From Idiomarina sp. (GTDB lineage: Bacteria; Pseudomonadota; Gammaproteobacteria; Enterobacterales; Alteromonadaceae), in assembly GCA_020831965.1 (NCBI GenBank), contig JAFIFP010000009.1:434001-498000 (forward strand): DNA of 64,000 bases, in the 5' to 3' direction. The notes beneath the pieces are model-generated. The model did no database searches. It was given only the letters and a program-made list of their open reading frames with translations, and was not told where the DNA came from. The translations under genes and the position numbers were made by a program. Below are positions 17,544 to 26,254 of the stretch, piece after piece. Numbering within the stretch: the stretch's first letter is position 1; every line of letters starts with the position of its first letter.

Positions 17544-19148
17544 GTGGCTATTCTTCGGGCGTCATCGATCAAGCACAGCCTTTTACTTGTCATATTGATT
17601 GTGACGGGGCTTGCTTTGGTATTATCGTTCACGCTCAATACCTACTCGCAAGTCCGCTCGTATCAAAGTGCGCTCATTGAGCGTACCGAAATGAATGCCG
17701 ACTTAGTTGCTTCCTCGATACAGCCGCAATTGCGTGACCAGCGCCTTGAGCAGATCACCGAGACACTTGCTGAGCTCAAGCATTCCTCGTTTATTACCCA
17801 TGTGCACATTTATCGCTATGAACCAATCAGCGATCAAATCGTCTTTTACACCAGTTACAACCGCACTGATTTGCCACCATTACCAGCTCGAATTGGTCGC
17901 CTGAATCACTACATGCTGCCGCAAGTGTCTGATGACAGTATTGAGTTAGTGCGCACCATTCGCTCAGCAGAAGGCGCTACTCTCGGATATGTCTATGTGC
18001 GCACCACCTTACATGAGTTAACTGTCTACACATGGCGAACGATTGGGCTCGCTGCAATCAGTATTTTAGTGAGCTTACTCGTTGCTGCTTTATTAGCGAA
18101 CTGGATGCGCTCACGCATTACTCGCCCACTCCGCGATATTAATGACACTGTGCGCACCATCGCTCGCAATAAAAATTACGACTTACGCCTACCACCGTCT
18201 GAACTCGCGGAAATCGATGAATTCAGTACCAGCATGAACAGTATGTTAGATAAGTTGCAGCGGCAGATGCAGCAGAGTGAGCGTGCGCGCGCACAGCATG
18301 CTCAGATCACCGATGAACTAGAACAGCAGATAGCCCAACGTACGAAATCATTGAAAGAAGCTAACGAAGAGCTGATTCGGGTGGTTGAAGAACTGCATAC
18401 GCATCAGCACCGACGCCTTGAGAATGAGCGACTCGCTTCCATGACGGATTTAGTTGCAGGTATCGCTCACGAACTCAACACACCAATCGGCTTGAGCATT
18501 ACGGCAGCGAGTTTACTTGAGCAAAAATGTAGCCTGTTATTTCCAGAACTTGCCAAGAGCGAACTGGTCAGCACACAGCAATTGAGCGAACTGAAAGAAA
18601 ACGTTGATATTGTGCAACGCAACCTCAGACGCGCCGGGGAGCTGGTGGGAAGCTTCCGACGGGTTGCTTTTGAACATGCCAAAGACGCTCCAAAATCCGT
18701 GAATCTGAATGACTTAGCGGATAATGTCATCAATCGCTTAAGCCCCATGCTAGCCAATCGTGAGCACTACCAGATTCTCGTAGAAGCGCCAGAAGAAGTA
18801 CTCAATATACGTGTGCGCCCGTTAGAATCCATTTTAACTGAGTTGCTGGAGAATGCGGTTTATCACGGCTTCCATGGCCGCGATGAAGGCATCGTCAATC
18901 TTCACTTGCACCTAAAGAACAATGCGCTTGAAATTCGCTGTGCAGATAATGGTGTTGGTATGTCTGAGGAAATGACCCAACGCATTTTTGAACCCTTTAT
19001 GACCAGTTGCCGCGGTAGTGGGCATCCTGGGCTCGGAATGCACTTCGTCTATAATCTAGTTACCCATGTTTTTGATGGAACTATTGAGTGCCAAAGTTAC
19101 TCGGAACAAGGAACGACAATTGTGATAAATCTCCCCATTCGGGACTAA
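17544..19148 (+). CDS. Membrane sensor histidine kinase
   Basis: 534 residues from GTG at 17544. TM1 about 12-32, periplasmic sensor domain about 33-163 with no recognised fold, TM2 about 165-188, HAMP about 188-240, coiled coil 240-300, HisKA with H309 in GIAHELNTPIGLSITA, and an ATPase domain with N-box LTELLENAVYHGF, G1 CADNGVGMSEE and G2 GHPGLGMHF. There is no receiver or Hpt domain. It lies 102 bp upstream of arcA in the same direction, so it is a candidate input for ArcA, with the downstream Hpt as relay. Its own receiver-less structure would need an intermediate; see findings. Confidence 0.92.
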   Translation: MAILRASSIKHSLLLVILIVTGLALVLSFTLNTYSQVRSYQSALIERTEMNADLVASSIQPQLRDQRLEQITETLAELKHSSFITHVHIYRYEPISDQIVFYTSYNRTDLPPLPARIGRLNHYMLPQVSDDSIELVRTIRSAEGATLGYVYVRTTLHELTVYTWRTIGLAAISILVSLLVAALLANWMRSRITRPLRDINDTVRTIARNKNYDLRLPPSELAEIDEFSTSMNSMLDKLQRQMQQSERARAQHAQITDELEQQIAQRTKSLKEANEELIRVVEELHTHQHRRLENERLASMTDLVAGIAHELNTPIGLSITAASLLEQKCSLLFPELAKSELVSTQQLSELKENVDIVQRNLRRAGELVGSFRRVAFEHAKDAPKSVNLNDLADNVINRLSPMLANREHYQILVEAPEEVLNIRVRPLESILTELLENAVYHGFHGRDEGIVNLHLHLKNNALEIRCADNGVGMSEEMTQRIFEPFMTSCRGSGHPGLGMHFVYNLVTHVFDGTIECQSYSEQGTTIVINLPIRD

Positions 19149-19250
19149 AAACATAAAAAACGCCTGTTTTCCTTGCATTATTCAGGCCTAAAATCATATT
19201 CTTATAGGTTAAATAACTCTGAATAACAGAGCCCCCGCTAGCGAGCTGAA

Positions 19251-19994
19251 ATGATGGAACCGACTATGAAAGTGAAACTTCTAATTGTTGAAGATGAGGT
19301 TGTTACCCGCCATACACTCTCACGCCTGTTTCAGCAGGAAGGCTACGAGGTTTTCGATGCAGCCGACGGGCGCCAAATGGAACACATTATGGCGCAGCAG
19401 GAAATTGACATCATTATTATGGATGTGAATTTACCTGGGCAAAGCGGTTTAGAATTGGCCGAGTCGCTACGCGAGCAAAAGAATATTGGTTTAGTGTTCC
19501 TGACCGGTCGTGATAGCGAAGACGATCGTCTACTCGCCCTAGAACTCGGTGCGGATGATTATTTAATTAAGCCTTACAATCCGCGAGAGTTGACCATTCG
19601 CGTGCGCAACCTCGCACGCCGGATTGAGCAAATTAAAGTGCCTCAAGATTTTGCTGTTGAAGGGAGTCGTCAATATCACTTCAGCAAATGGGTACTCGAT
19701 TGCGACAGCCGTTGCTTGTATTCACCAGACAGCAAGGTATTTCGTCTACCGAAAAGTGAGTTCCGAGCATTGGAGTTGTTTCTCACACAGCCAGGCAAAA
19801 TTCATGACCGCGAAACGCTCGTTCGGAAAATGCTTGATCGCGAGCTGCGCCCGAATGACCGAACGGTGGATGTTGCGATTCGTCGGATCCGCAGACATTT
19901 TGAATCACATCCAGACACACCGAACTTGATTACGACCATTCATGGTGAAGGCTATCGCTTTATCGGTGACGTAGAAATTAAAGTTGCGTCTTAA
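19251..19994 (+). CDS. arcA: ArcA-type aerobic respiration response regulator
   Basis: 247 residues; OmpR family. Receiver with D58 (IIMDVNLPGQSGLELA) and K107 (DDYLIKPYNPRELTIRVRNL), winged helix ending in NDRTVDVAIRRIRRHFESHPDTPNLITTIHGEGYRFIGDVE. Both segments match E. coli ArcA closely (GRD-x-E-x-D, PNELTIR-like, HFES-PDTP, IHGEGYRF) and TorR less well. It should repress aerobic respiration genes and adjust redox metabolism at low oxygen. The start could be either of two ATGs at 19251 and 19254, or ATG 19266. It ends overlapping the convergent hptA gene by 4 bp. No arcB is present in the window. Confidence 0.9.
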   Translation: MMEPTMKVKLLIVEDEVVTRHTLSRLFQQEGYEVFDAADGRQMEHIMAQQEIDIIIMDVNLPGQSGLELAESLREQKNIGLVFLTGRDSEDDRLLALELGADDYLIKPYNPRELTIRVRNLARRIEQIKVPQDFAVEGSRQYHFSKWVLDCDSRCLYSPDSKVFRLPKSEFRALELFLTQPGKIHDRETLVRKMLDRELRPNDRTVDVAIRRIRRHFESHPDTPNLITTIHGEGYRFIGDVEIKVAS

Positions 19995-20326
19995 GATTTA
20001 AGCCACGCTTCAACATCTTCTAGATCGGCCGCCAACTGAGGCGGCCATTCTTTAAGCACCTGCTCAGCATCGCCCCAAACCCAATCACTCTTTTCCAGCA
20101 TTTCCATGGTATTTGCGAGTCGGATAAAACCCAGGGAACGGCAGGCGCCTTTCATCTTGTGACCTTGACGCCGAACACCGGTCTCATCTCGAGCAGCAAT
20201 CAAAGTCTCTAATTCAGCCACATAACTTGGTACAAGTTCGCGAAACGTCAGCACACTTTCCTCAAGTCCATTCGGGCCGAGCATTTCCTTATATTGGTCC
20301 AATAATGACGTATCGATGTGTTTCAT
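19991..20326 (-). CDS. hptA: Free-standing Hpt phosphotransfer protein (HptA-like)
   Basis: 111 residues forming a single Hpt domain; H56 in RRQGHKMKGACRSLGFIRLANTMEMLEKS is the phosphoacceptor. It resembles the Hpt of ArcB and Shewanella HptA, which phosphorylates ArcA in the absence of an ArcB with its own Hpt. It is convergent to arcA, overlapping it by 4 bp, strong context for a role in ArcA phosphorylation. The symbol follows the Shewanella precedent and is inferred from position. Confidence 0.82.
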   Translation of the reverse strand: MKHIDTSLLDQYKEMLGPNGLEESVLTFRELVPSYVAELETLIAARDETGVRRQGHKMKGACRSLGFIRLANTMEMLEKSDWVWGDAEQVLKEWPPQLAADLEDVEAWLKS

Positions 20327-20485
20327 GAATTGCGCACTCTATCTATTTTCTCGATTGGGTGAATCCAAAGGGCCATACTACCCGTAACAGGGCTAGTTAT
20401 GATACTCTGTCTGGCCTAAATTGATACCAGACTGGGAAAATATACGCGGTTTTATTGAACCGCCAAACCAGGGGTGATAGAGGTT

Positions 20486-21451
20486 ATGTTTAAAGATCCC
20501 GATAACCACGGTGGAGTAGCGCAACGCATGCCGACCACAATGCCGGACATTGCTAGCAATGTGAAGAACCAGAACCATGGCACCCTTGACTGGGTTGGCA
20601 TGAGTGAAATCGAAATGCCACTTGTGCTTGTCGATGAGCAGGGTCAACAACATACCGTTGGTGCGCGCATTGACGCGTTCGTGAACCTGACCGATGCGCA
20701 AGCGAAAGGCATTCATATGTCTCGTTTGTACTTAGCTATTGAAGAACTTTCCGCTGCGGGCGAAATTACCGTGGCCGCATTGCGAGGATTACTCGACCGC
20801 TTCGTGGAAACTCACGAAGATCTGAGTACCGCAGCAAAGATTAGTCTACGCTTCGACTATCATGTGCGTCGCCCCTCATTGATTTCCGGTAAGTTAGGCT
20901 GGAAGGCCTATCCGATCACTATCGATGCGGAACTCAACGAAGGTCACTTCAATTGCGACCTAAAAGTCGATGTAACCTACTCTTCAACCTGCCCGTGTTC
21001 AGCCGCACTGGCTCGGCAATTGATTCAAGAAGCTTTCCGCGCGCGCTTTAATGGCGGTGAAATCTCCAGCCAAGAAGTTGCAGAATGGCTTGGCACGACT
21101 GACGGTATTGTAGCAACACCACACAGCCAACGGTCTATTGCAGAAGTGCAAGTTCGGCTTGGTGGGAGCGACGACACCCTGCCGATTCTGGGCCTCATCA
21201 ATGCGATTGAGGGCAGCCTGAAAACTCCGGTACAGGCAGCAGTAAAGCGCGAAGACGAGCAAGAGTTTGCCCGTTTAAATGGCCAGAATCTCATGTTCTG
21301 CGAAGACGCTGCGCGCATTCTGCAACAAGAGCTCAATAGTCACGAACACATTGTCGACTATCGAATTCGAATCAATCATTATGAATCACTGCATGCTCAC
21401 GATGCCGTTTCCATTACGACCAAAGGCATTCCAAACGGATTTCGAGCCTAA
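20486..21451 (+). CDS. folE2: GTP cyclohydrolase FolE2 (type IB)
   Basis: About 321 residues from ATG 20486 (GTG at 20474 is an in-frame alternative giving 325). Catalyses GTP to 7,8-dihydroneopterin triphosphate, the first step of folate and queuosine precursor synthesis. Motifs VKNQNHGTLDWVGMSEIEMPL, MSRLYLAIEEL, and TYSSTCPCSAALARQL (catalytic cysteine) followed by TPHSQRSIAEVQVRL are those of FolE2. The enzyme is metal-flexible and in several bacteria replaces zinc-dependent FolE under zinc limitation; no Zur site was recognised here. A hairpin lies just downstream. Confidence 0.95.
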   Translation: MFKDPDNHGGVAQRMPTTMPDIASNVKNQNHGTLDWVGMSEIEMPLVLVDEQGQQHTVGARIDAFVNLTDAQAKGIHMSRLYLAIEELSAAGEITVAALRGLLDRFVETHEDLSTAAKISLRFDYHVRRPSLISGKLGWKAYPITIDAELNEGHFNCDLKVDVTYSSTCPCSAALARQLIQEAFRARFNGGEISSQEVAEWLGTTDGIVATPHSQRSIAEVQVRLGGSDDTLPILGLINAIEGSLKTPVQAAVKREDEQEFARLNGQNLMFCEDAARILQQELNSHEHIVDYRIRINHYESLHAHDAVSITTKGIPNGFRA

Positions 21452-21492
21452 CCCATAAAACTGGCAAGAACATTGCATCAGTTAGAAAGCTT

Positions 21493-21515
21493 GGCGCATT
21501 CACGGTGAATGCGCC
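21493..21515 (+). repeat. Perfect hairpin downstream of folE2
   Basis: GGCGCATTCA (21493-21502), loop CGG, TGAATGCGCC (21506-21515): a perfect 10-bp stem. It is followed by GAAATTT rather than a U-tract, so a strong intrinsic terminator is doubtful. It is 41 bp after the folE2 stop and 27 bp before the next ATG (21542), so it may stop or stabilise the folE2 mRNA. Confidence 0.5.
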
Positions 21516-21541
21516 GAAATTTCGACACTGAGGTATCTATT

Positions 21542-22099
21542 ATGGAATTCTTGCTGATTCTTTTTGTCATTGCCCTGATTGCGGTTGCCATTCTGGCGGC
21601 ACGCGTGTCTGAGAGCTATGCGCCCTACCCTTACAAGAAGCGTCAGGAAAGCTTTTTCTCCGCCACTGAGGATTCCTTCCTGAATTTACTTGAGCGTGCA
21701 TGCGGCAGCGACTATCGCATTTTCACCAAGGTCCGCCTCGGTGACGTAGTTTCCGTCCGCGAGCAAGGCTTATCTATGAATGCGCGTCGCGATGCACAGC
21801 AGAAGATTAACACCCGCTTACTCGATTTCGTGCTGTGTGACCGGAATACAATGCGTGTTGTTGCTGTCGTCGAGCTCGAGCCAGAACAACCCAATAACGG
21901 TCAGACTAAACGCAACTGGTTCCTCAAGAACTCATTGTCGGCTGCCGGTATTCCGTTCTTGCGCTTCAAAGCACGACCAGGCTACCGCGCTGAAGAGCTT
22001 GGCGACTTTATCCAAGCCAAGATCCGTCAAGCAGACTACGTTCGTGCCGCCGGACCCAAAGTGCGCCCAACAAGCAGTGACGCGCCAATTTTGACCTGA
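21542..22099 (+). CDS. DUF2726-domain membrane-anchored protein
   Basis: 185 residues from ATG at 21542 (GAGG 8 bp upstream); an upstream frame start at 21509 adds 11 residues with no Shine-Dalgarno. One TM helix at 1-22 (MEFLLILFVIALIAVAILAA), then a soluble domain with the DUF2726 pattern RIFTKVRLGDVV, LLDFVLCDRNTMRVVAVVELE and GIPFLRFKARPGYRAEEL. DUF2726 is distantly related to restriction-endonuclease-like folds and its role is unknown. No neighbour explains it. Confidence 0.8.
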   Translation: MEFLLILFVIALIAVAILAARVSESYAPYPYKKRQESFFSATEDSFLNLLERACGSDYRIFTKVRLGDVVSVREQGLSMNARRDAQQKINTRLLDFVLCDRNTMRVVAVVELEPEQPNNGQTKRNWFLKNSLSAAGIPFLRFKARPGYRAEELGDFIQAKIRQADYVRAAGPKVRPTSSDAPILT

Positions 22100-22135
22100 T
22101 ATGCTGCGTTCAGTTGTGGCTGAACGGGTCAACCT

Positions 22136-23104
22136 GTGATCGATACCTTCGGGCCCGCACTAGCGGGCCTTTTGCCTTTCTTACTTTTTGTCTTCGTGCT
22201 GCTTGGCGAGCGTTTCTTGCCTATACCACAGCGCATGCATCCGCTATGGATTTTCCGCCGCACGGCGGCGCAACTTGCGCGGAAAGTCCATCCCACAACC
22301 ATGCGCGCCCGCTCCCAACAGCGCATTTCTGGACTCATGGCAACACTGTTGCTGCTGTTTCTCTGGGTGGGTATTCCGGCGATCTTCTATGCGCTCGCAG
22401 AGCTTAAAGAGTGGTTTGCAGCAGTTTTATTATGGCTCGCTCTTGGTTCTCAACCGTTTTTGCGCGAGTCCTCATGGGTTGATATGGCCATCACAAAAGG
22501 CCATAAACGTTTAGCACGCAGTCGCCTGGCGCGCTGGTTAAGTCGCGACTGCGGGGCGTTATCTCCGTTGGGATTACGGAAAGCAACTATTGAGTACTTA
22601 GGCCGTTTGCAAACGCAGGCCTGGGTCGGGGTTATTTTTTGGTTTATTCTTGCCGGTCCGATAGCGGCAATGATTTACCGCCTGCTCTTCGAATTGAGTC
22701 GCTGTTGGAATCCACTCGCGCCACACTGGCGAGATTTTGGCGCAGTCCCCGATGCTTTCTTTCGACTTCTGCATTGGCCTCCACACTTTATTTCACTCTT
22801 ACTTATACATGCATGGAGTATTGTGCTGAAGTGCAAACCGGCCAACATCCCTACGCAGCTGTCGCAATCAACAACTCTTTCACGCCAAGAACAACAATGG
22901 TTTAAGGCCATTGCTCACCTCACTCAAACTCATCAGGGTGGCCCAGTCATGTACAGTGGAGTCAAAGTTCAGCGCCCGAGATATAGCGAGGGCCATGAAC
23001 CCAATGAAGGCAGTATTCGACAAGCGCGACTCACATTTTCTCTACACCAACTTACTGTGGGCATTCTAGCGGCTGCCATAGTGTTCGGCTTAATGCGTTT
23101 CTAA
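22136..23104 (+). CDS. CbiB/CobD-like membrane protein
   Basis: 322 residues from GTG at 22136. Four or more hydrophobic helices, and the segment SRDCGALSPLGLRKATIEYLGRLQTQAWVGVIFWFILAGPIAAMIYRLLFELSRCW resembles the CbiB (adenosylcobinamide-phosphate synthase) core RDT-x-L-x-x-x-G-I-x-x-A-x-x-E, ...FW-x-x-x-GGP-x-A-x-x-Y-R. Key Gly/Pro and Arg-Asp residues are kept, but the canonical substrate motifs diverge (RDC for RDT). No other cobalamin gene is visible, so this may be a paralogue with another aminoalcohol-type substrate. Assignment by pattern only. Confidence 0.65.
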   Translation: MIDTFGPALAGLLPFLLFVFVLLGERFLPIPQRMHPLWIFRRTAAQLARKVHPTTMRARSQQRISGLMATLLLLFLWVGIPAIFYALAELKEWFAAVLLWLALGSQPFLRESSWVDMAITKGHKRLARSRLARWLSRDCGALSPLGLRKATIEYLGRLQTQAWVGVIFWFILAGPIAAMIYRLLFELSRCWNPLAPHWRDFGAVPDAFFRLLHWPPHFISLLLIHAWSIVLKCKPANIPTQLSQSTTLSRQEQQWFKAIAHLTQTHQGGPVMYSGVKVQRPRYSEGHEPNEGSIRQARLTFSLHQLTVGILAAAIVFGLMRF

Positions 23105-23116
23105 ACCACGATCCAG

Positions 23117-23146
23117 TTCGATCCTGTGGGGTGGTTAGGGTATAAT
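23117..23146 (+). promoter_or_regulatory. Candidate promoter for adenosine kinase-ahcY
   Basis: A perfect -10 hexamer TATAAT (23141-23146) is preceded by TTCGAT at 23117-23122 with 18-bp spacing. The -35 match is weak. Transcription would begin about 30 bp before the adenosine kinase ATG (23184). No SAH riboswitch fold was recognised in this leader. Confidence 0.45.
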
Positions 23147-23183
23147 CGCCCTCTTGTCTTTAGCTATTTTAAGAATGCATTTC

Positions 23184-24209
23184 ATGAAAAAGTACCATGT
23201 TGTGGGCTTGGGTAACGCGCTCGTGGATCGCGAATTCCAAGTAACCGATGAGTTTTTGGCGACTCATCAAATTGAAAAAAGCATTATGACTTTACTCGAC
23301 GAAGCTCAGCAGCAGTTACTGCTCACTGAGCTTGGAAAGCAATTTAAGCTCGAGAAAATGGTGGGCGGAGGCTCGGCCGCCAACAGTCTCGTCGGCTTAA
23401 GTCAATTTGGTGGTAAAGCATTTTACTGCTGTAAAGTCGCCAATGACGAAGATGGTGCATTCTACCGCCAAGATCTTGAGCGCGCAGGCGTTGCAACTCG
23501 CTTACATACGCAAGACAACGATGGTCATACTGGCAAATGCGTCGTAATGGTTACGCCTGATGCAGAACGCACCATGGCGACTTTTTTGGGCATTACCATC
23601 GACTTTTCCACCGAGGAATTGCAGGCCGACGCCGTTCGTGACAGCGAGTACCTGTACATTGAAGGGTACCTCGCAACTTCTGAAATTGCTCGCCATGCCG
23701 TACAAGAAGCTCGAGCGATTGCTGAAGAAGCCAAGACTAAAATTGCACTGACCTTCTCAGACTCTTCGATGGTGAAATATTTTAAAGAAGGGCTAGATGA
23801 GTTCCTTACACCGGGTGTTGATATTCTCTTCTGCAATCGTGAAGAAGCAGAACTGTATACCGGCACCAACTCACTCGAAGCGGCAATGGATAAACTTTTG
23901 AACTATGCTCGGGAAGTTGTCGTGACTCGTGGAAAAGAAGGTGCAGTGATCGGCACGCGTGAAAAACGCGTACAAGTGCCAGGCTTTAAAGTAAAAGCTA
24001 TCGATACCAACGGTGCCGGTGACATGTTTGCCGGAGCATATTTATATGGTGTCACTCAAGGCTGGCCCACCGCAGCGGCGGGAACGCTCGCAAGTCGTGC
24101 AGCGGCAGAAGTGGTTAGCCATTATGGTCCCCGCTTACCGGCAGAAACACAACGTGAGCTGCTTGCAGCCCATGAAGCCGAATTTGTCGCCGAAACGTCC
24201 GACCTATAA
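23184..24209 (+). CDS. Adenosine kinase (PfkB family)
   Basis: 341 residues from ATG at 23184 ([20 protein letters not shown]); in-frame ATGs at 23154 and 23175 are less likely. Ribokinase-fold signatures are [25 protein letters not shown] near residue 60 and the catalytic [17 protein letters not shown] near 265, with D as base. It phosphorylates adenosine to AMP. It is followed after 26 bp by ahcY, whose product adenosine it would consume, pulling the SAH hydrolase reaction forward. The pair forms the SAH-recycling arm of the activated methyl cycle. Adenosine specificity is inferred from the ahcY context and overall similarity. Confidence 0.88.
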   Translation: MKKYHVVGLGNALVDREFQVTDEFLATHQIEKSIMTLLDEAQQQLLLTELGKQFKLEKMVGGGSAANSLVGLSQFGGKAFYCCKVANDEDGAFYRQDLERAGVATRLHTQDNDGHTGKCVVMVTPDAERTMATFLGITIDFSTEELQADAVRDSEYLYIEGYLATSEIARHAVQEARAIAEEAKTKIALTFSDSSMVKYFKEGLDEFLTPGVDILFCNREEAELYTGTNSLEAAMDKLLNYAREVVVTRGKEGAVIGTREKRVQVPGFKVKAIDTNGAGDMFAGAYLYGVTQGWPTAAAGTLASRAAAEVVSHYGPRLPAETQRELLAAHEAEFVAETSDL

Positions 24210-24235
24210 TCAACGCATTAAAGAGAACCGAAATT

Positions 24236-25636
24236 ATGAGTACACAACCTGAAATGAACGTAGTCAGCGCTTTCGACGACTTCAAAGTCGCCGATATTTC
24301 ACTTGCCGATTACGGCCGCAAAGAAATCAATATCGCTGAATCTGAAATGCCCGCGTTGATGGCTATTCGTAACAAGTACAAAGCCAGCCAGCCGCTCAAA
24401 GGTGCACGCATCATTGGTTGTATCCACATGACCATTCAAACCGCCGTGTTGATCGAAACACTGATCGATCTGGGTGCGGAAGTACGTTGGTCATCGTGCA
24501 ATATTTTCTCAACTCAAGACCACGCTGCCGCCGCTATTGCTGCTGCAGGCATTCCTGTTTTCGCATGGAAAGGTGAAACCGAAGAAGAATACGAGTGGTG
24601 TTTAGAGCAAACTTGTTTGAAAGACGGTCAACCGTGGAATGCCAACATGATTCTTGACGATGGTGGTGATGTCACCATTCTGATTCATGAAAAATATCCG
24701 CAGATGCTTGAGAGTATTCATGGCATCACGGAAGAAACCACGACCGGTGTTCACCGTTTGCTTGAGATGTTGAAGAAAGGCACCCTGAAAGTTCCTGCGA
24801 TCAACGTGAACGACTCAGTAACCAAGTCGAAGAACGACAACAAATACGGCTGCCGCCATTCATTGAATGATGCGATTAAGCGCGCTACCGATCACCTGTT
24901 ATCAGGTAAGAAAGCTCTGGTTGTGGGTTATGGCGACGTGGGTAAAGGTTCTGCTGCCTCTTTACGCCAAGAAGGCATGATTGTGAAGGTCACTGAAGTC
25001 GATCCAATCTGTGCGATGCAAGCTTGTATGGACGGTTACGAAGTCGTTTCTCCGTATATTAACGGCATTAATACTGGCGACGAAAAAGGCATCGATACCG
25101 ACCTACTCGGCCAAACAGACTTAATTGTAACCACCACAGGTAACGTGAATGTCTGTGATAGCTACATGCTCGCAGCACTGAAGAAAGGCGCCGTTGTCTG
25201 TAATATCGGTCACTTCGACAATGAGATCGATACCGCATACATGCGTAAGAACTGGCGCTGGGAGCAAGTGAAGCCGCAGGTTCACACTGTGTTCCGTTCA
25301 GACTCAACTGACGATTACCTGATTCTATTGTCAGAGGGTCGCTTAGTGAACTTGGGCAATGCCACGGGCCACCCAAGCCGGATTATGGATGGTTCATTTG
25401 CGAACCAGGTACTCGCGCAAATCCACTTGTTCGAACAGAAGTTCGCTGCCATGTCTGACGCGGACAAGCAGAAGCATCTCAATGTTCAAGTGCTGCCGAA
25501 GCAACTCGACGAAGAAGTGGCGCGTTACATGGTGGAAGGTTTTGGTGGTGTGATTACGCAAATGACTGGCCAACAAGCCGACTACATCGGCGTGACTGTT
25601 GAAGGGCCATTCAAGCCTGACAGCTACCGCTACTAA
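24236..25636 (+). CDS. ahcY: Adenosylhomocysteinase
   Basis: 466 residues; hydrolyses S-adenosylhomocysteine to adenosine and homocysteine. N-terminal substrate domain with [19 protein letters not shown] and [19 protein letters not shown], the loop with [29 protein letters not shown] domain with [31 protein letters not shown] and [10 protein letters not shown], and C-terminal DSYRY. Intact. It is expressed with adenosine kinase. Many gammaproteobacteria instead use Pfs/LuxS; this host would not make AI-2 by this route. Confidence 0.97.
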   Translation: MSTQPEMNVVSAFDDFKVADISLADYGRKEINIAESEMPALMAIRNKYKASQPLKGARIIGCIHMTIQTAVLIETLIDLGAEVRWSSCNIFSTQDHAAAAIAAAGIPVFAWKGETEEEYEWCLEQTCLKDGQPWNANMILDDGGDVTILIHEKYPQMLESIHGITEETTTGVHRLLEMLKKGTLKVPAINVNDSVTKSKNDNKYGCRHSLNDAIKRATDHLLSGKKALVVGYGDVGKGSAASLRQEGMIVKVTEVDPICAMQACMDGYEVVSPYINGINTGDEKGIDTDLLGQTDLIVTTTGNVNVCDSYMLAALKKGAVVCNIGHFDNEIDTAYMRKNWRWEQVKPQVHTVFRSDSTDDYLILLSEGRLVNLGNATGHPSRIMDGSFANQVLAQIHLFEQKFAAMSDADKQKHLNVQVLPKQLDEEVARYMVEGFGGVITQMTGQQADYIGVTVEGPFKPDSYRY

Positions 25637-25660
25637 GCAACACCTGCGAGGAACGCAACT

Positions 25661-26254
25661 TTGAGTTCACTCCTCTTTAGACCCATGACGGCAGCCGATG
25701 AGGCTGCCGTCATTGCATTAGCAAACCGCGTGCATGGGGACAACTATCTTAATTCTGAAAGCTTCCATGACTATTTAGAGCGTGGCATCACAGCAGATGG
25801 TCGCAATCTAAATTGGCTAGCTCAAGCAGATGACAAAGTCGTCGGTTTAAGACTCACCTTTGCGGCTGGTCAGTGGCCCATCGACACTTGGTGCACCCCT
25901 TCAGCTTGGCCCACTCAACCTGAGCAAATGTGTTATTTCAAATGCGCTGCTGTTGATGCTGATTTTCAAGGTGGCGGCGTAGGCAAAGGCCTGTTATTTC
26001 ATTCGATTATTGAAGCGCTGGGATCTGGGTGTGTCGCCGGGCTTGCACATATTTGGCGACAGAGCCCAAACAATAGCGCCTTTGAATATTTCACCCGCTG
26101 TGGTGGTGAACTGGTGGCTGACCATCCCGATCGTTGGTATGAGGCCTCTATCAATGACGGGTACTACTGCCCTGTGTGCGATGGTGTCTGTCATTGCACT
26201 GCCGCAGAAATGGTTTTACCCTTTTCAAATATTCGCCTTCTCAGCGAACTATGA
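25661..26254 (+). CDS. GNAT-family acetyltransferase with Cys-rich C-terminus
   Basis: 197 residues from TTG at 25661 (GAGG 8 bp upstream). GNAT motif A is FKCAAVDADFQGGGVGKGLLFHSI (near residue 90, with Q/R-x-x-G-x-G/A acetyl-CoA loop). The C-terminal third holds a cysteine cluster, YYCPVCDGVCHC (around residues 168-179), that looks like a metal-binding knuckle and is not usual for plain GNATs. Its stop overlaps the start of the FAD oxidoreductase (ATGA), so the two probably act on the same amine metabolite. Substrate unknown. Confidence 0.85.
   Translation: MSSLLFRPMTAADEAAVIALANRVHGDNYLNSESFHDYLERGITADGRNLNWLAQADDKVVGLRLTFAAGQWPIDTWCTPSAWPTQPEQMCYFKCAAVDADFQGGGVGKGLLFHSIIEALGSGCVAGLAHIWRQSPNNSAFEYFTRCGGELVADHPDRWYEASINDGYYCPVCDGVCHCTAAEMVLPFSNIRLLSEL

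Noticed and set aside
19149-19250. Terminator between histidine kinase and arcA
   Set aside because: Only a 5-bp GCCTG/CAGGC pair with a long AT loop and no U-tract.
23105-23183. Possible SAH riboswitch upstream of the adenosine kinase-ahcY operon
   Set aside because: No consensus SAH aptamer core; only an AACCAC/GTGGTT partial pairing and a -10 box are seen.
26176-26250. 25-residue upstream extension of the FAD oxidoreductase frame
   Set aside because: Falls in the GNAT coding region; the ATG at 26251 overlaps its stop (ATGA) and fits better.
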